7,120 nt of DNA from Phocaeicola_A sp964432715 (GTDB lineage Bacteria; Bacteroidota; Bacteroidia; Bacteroidales; Bacteroidaceae), in the NCBI GenBank assembly GCA_964432715.1, contig CAYSOW010000099.1, positions 1 through 7,120 of the forward strand, in the 5' to 3' direction. The notes under the pieces are model-generated. The model was not told where the DNA came from and did no database searches. It saw only the letters and a program-made list of their open reading frames with translations. Below are positions 6,075 through 7,120 of this stretch, one piece after another. Within the stretch, counting starts at the first letter, position 1, and each line of letters opens with the position of its first letter. The position numbers were made by a program, and so were the translations under genes.

Positions 6075-7120
6075 ATGGACGAAAAAAAGAAGATAGTTTT
6101 CATTGCGAATCCGATATCAGGGACCCAGAGCAAGAAGCAGGTGATTCAGCGAATACAGAAATGTATTGACACGGAGAAGTACACCTACGAAGTGGCCAGA
6201 ACGGAATACGCAGGACACGCCACTCTTCTTACAGCGAAGGCTGTGGAGGAGGGTGCGGCTATCGTTGTGGCCATCGGTGGCGACGGTACCATCAATGAGG
6301 TGGCACGTGCATTGCTCCATACGAATGTGGCGCTGGGCATCATTCCTTGCGGCTCGGGCAACGGACTGGCTCGCCACTTGCAAATCCCGATGAACGTGGA
6401 GAAGGCCATTGAGATTCTGAATCAGGGGAACATCTCTTGTGTGGATTATGGCAAGATCAATCATATTCCTTTCTTTTGTACTTGCGGCGTTGGTTTCGAT
6501 GCTTTCGTCAGTCTGAAGTTTTCAAAGTCGGAGAAGCGTGGACCGCTGACTTATCTGGAGAATATGCTTCATGAGTTTCTGAGTTACAAGCCGGAGACTT
6601 ATGAGATTGAGGTGGAGCATGGAACGCTGACTTACAAGGCTTTCCTGATTGCTTGTGCCAATGCTTCTCAGTATGGCAACAATGTCTACATCGCTCCGGA
6701 TGCCTCGCTGGATGACGGCTTGATGGATGTAACGATTATTGAACCGTTTACGGTGCTGGATATCCCTGCCCTGGCCTACCAGATGTTTACCAAGACTTTG
6801 GCGCAGAACAGCCGTATCAAGACGTTTAAATGTAAGCAGATTCAGATTCATCGCCCCAACGAGGGGGTGATTCACTTCGATGGTGACCCTACCGAAGCGG
6901 GCAAGGATTTGTACGTGGAGATTGTTCCGAAGGGCATTTACATGGTGACCAACAAGCAATGGAAGCAGGAGACGGGTCCGGTGTCGCTCGTGCAGATTTT
7001 CTCTGACTATTATCAGGAGATCAATGACCTCAACAAGCAGATTCTGAAGGAGGTAACGGGCCTTAACAAGCAGATTCTGCAGAAGATTTCCAACACTAAT
7101 CTGATTAAGGAGCCGAAGAA
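6075..7120 (+). CDS. Diacylglycerol-kinase-family lipid kinase (3' end beyond window)
   Basis: ATP-dependent lipid kinase of the DAGK catalytic family, which includes diacylglycerol, sphingosine and ceramide kinases and bacterial DgkB/YegS. 348 codons are visible with no stop. Residues ~5-130 are the nucleotide-binding domain: IANPISG at 10-16, the hallmark GGDGT at 68-72 with following INE, and the glycine-rich PCGSGNGLAR at 91-100. The C-terminal beta domain carries YIAPDASLDDGLMDV at 205-219 and HFDGDP at 267-272, both typical. There is no signal peptide or membrane segment, so a cytoplasmic or peripheral enzyme is expected. DgkB/YegS proteins normally end at about 290-305 residues; here a polar tail of at least 50 residues continues, with a hendecad-like repeat. 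The substrate cannot be read from the sequence; proximity to spt makes a sphingolipid possible. The chosen ATG is the first in frame and lies unusually close to the -7 element. Confidence 0.92.
   Translation, partial: MDEKKKIVFIANPISGTQSKKQVIQRIQKCIDTEKYTYEVARTEYAGHATLLTAKAVEEGAAIVVAIGGDGTINEVARALLHTNVALGIIPCGSGNGLARHLQIPMNVEKAIEILNQGNISCVDYGKINHIPFFCTCGVGFDAFVSLKFSKSEKRGPLTYLENMLHEFLSYKPETYEIEVEHGTLTYKAFLIACANASQYGNNVYIAPDASLDDGLMDVTIIEPFTVLDIPALAYQMFTKTLAQNSRIKTFKCKQIQIHRPNEGVIHFDGDPTEAGKDLYVEIVPKGIYMVTNKQWKQETGPVSLVQIFSDYYQEINDLNKQILKEVTGLNKQILQKISNTNLIKEPK
7032..7079 (+). repeat. 33-bp-period direct repeat in the lipid-kinase tail
   Basis: A 15-bp identical sequence (AACAAGCAGATTCTG) occurs at 7032-7046 and again at 7065-7079, 33 bp apart and in frame. 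It encodes LNKQIL at residues 319-324 and 330-335. The 11-residue spacing is that of a hendecad coiled coil. The array may continue past the window edge. Confidence 0.7.

Overview
This window looks like ordinary chromosomal DNA of a member of the order Bacteroidales (Bacteroides, Prevotella or a close relative). The evidence is the gene content: a Porin_O_P-type outer-membrane porin, a serine palmitoyltransferase of the Bacteroides type and a two-domain glutamine-dependent NAD+ synthetase. The promoters agree, since several intergenic regions carry the Bacteroidota -7 element TAnnTTTG, one with a perfect TTTG -33 element at 19-bp spacing. Two runs of exactly 100 N (1836-1935 and 4543-4642) are scaffolding gaps of unknown true length, so this is a draft or metagenome assembly.

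Left part, minus strand, read right to left: a PerR-like Fur-family repressor (from 2314 into the first gap), a rubrerythrin with an N-terminal rubredoxin domain (1792-1244), and a phosphate-selective-porin-type outer-membrane protein (1079 to beyond the left edge). The repressor keeps the PerR-type metal ligands, and a sequence resembling the Bacillus Per box lies just upstream of the rubrerythrin. The pair therefore reads as a peroxide-defence unit. A terminator-like hairpin sits between rubrerythrin and porin, only 31 nt before the porin start codon.

Middle: nadE (2542-4536, plus strand) is divergent from the repressor across a 227-bp region holding a promoter for each direction and a perfect 9-bp stem at the predicted 5' end of the nadE mRNA. 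nadE converges on spt, with the second gap between them.

Right part: spt (5863-4676, minus strand), which commits serine and an acyl-CoA/ACP to sphingolipid synthesis, is divergent from a diacylglycerol-kinase-family lipid kinase (6075 to beyond the right edge). The kinase has a near-leaderless start and an unusual C-terminal tail with a short coiled-coil-like repeat. The pairing suggests, but does not prove, a lipid kinase linked to sphingolipid metabolism.

No tRNA, rRNA, CRISPR array, insertion sequence, phage gene or toxin-antitoxin pair was found. Nothing here amounts to a new defence or mobile system. The points worth following up are regulatory (hairpins, Per-box-like site, leaderless start) and the lipid-kinase context.
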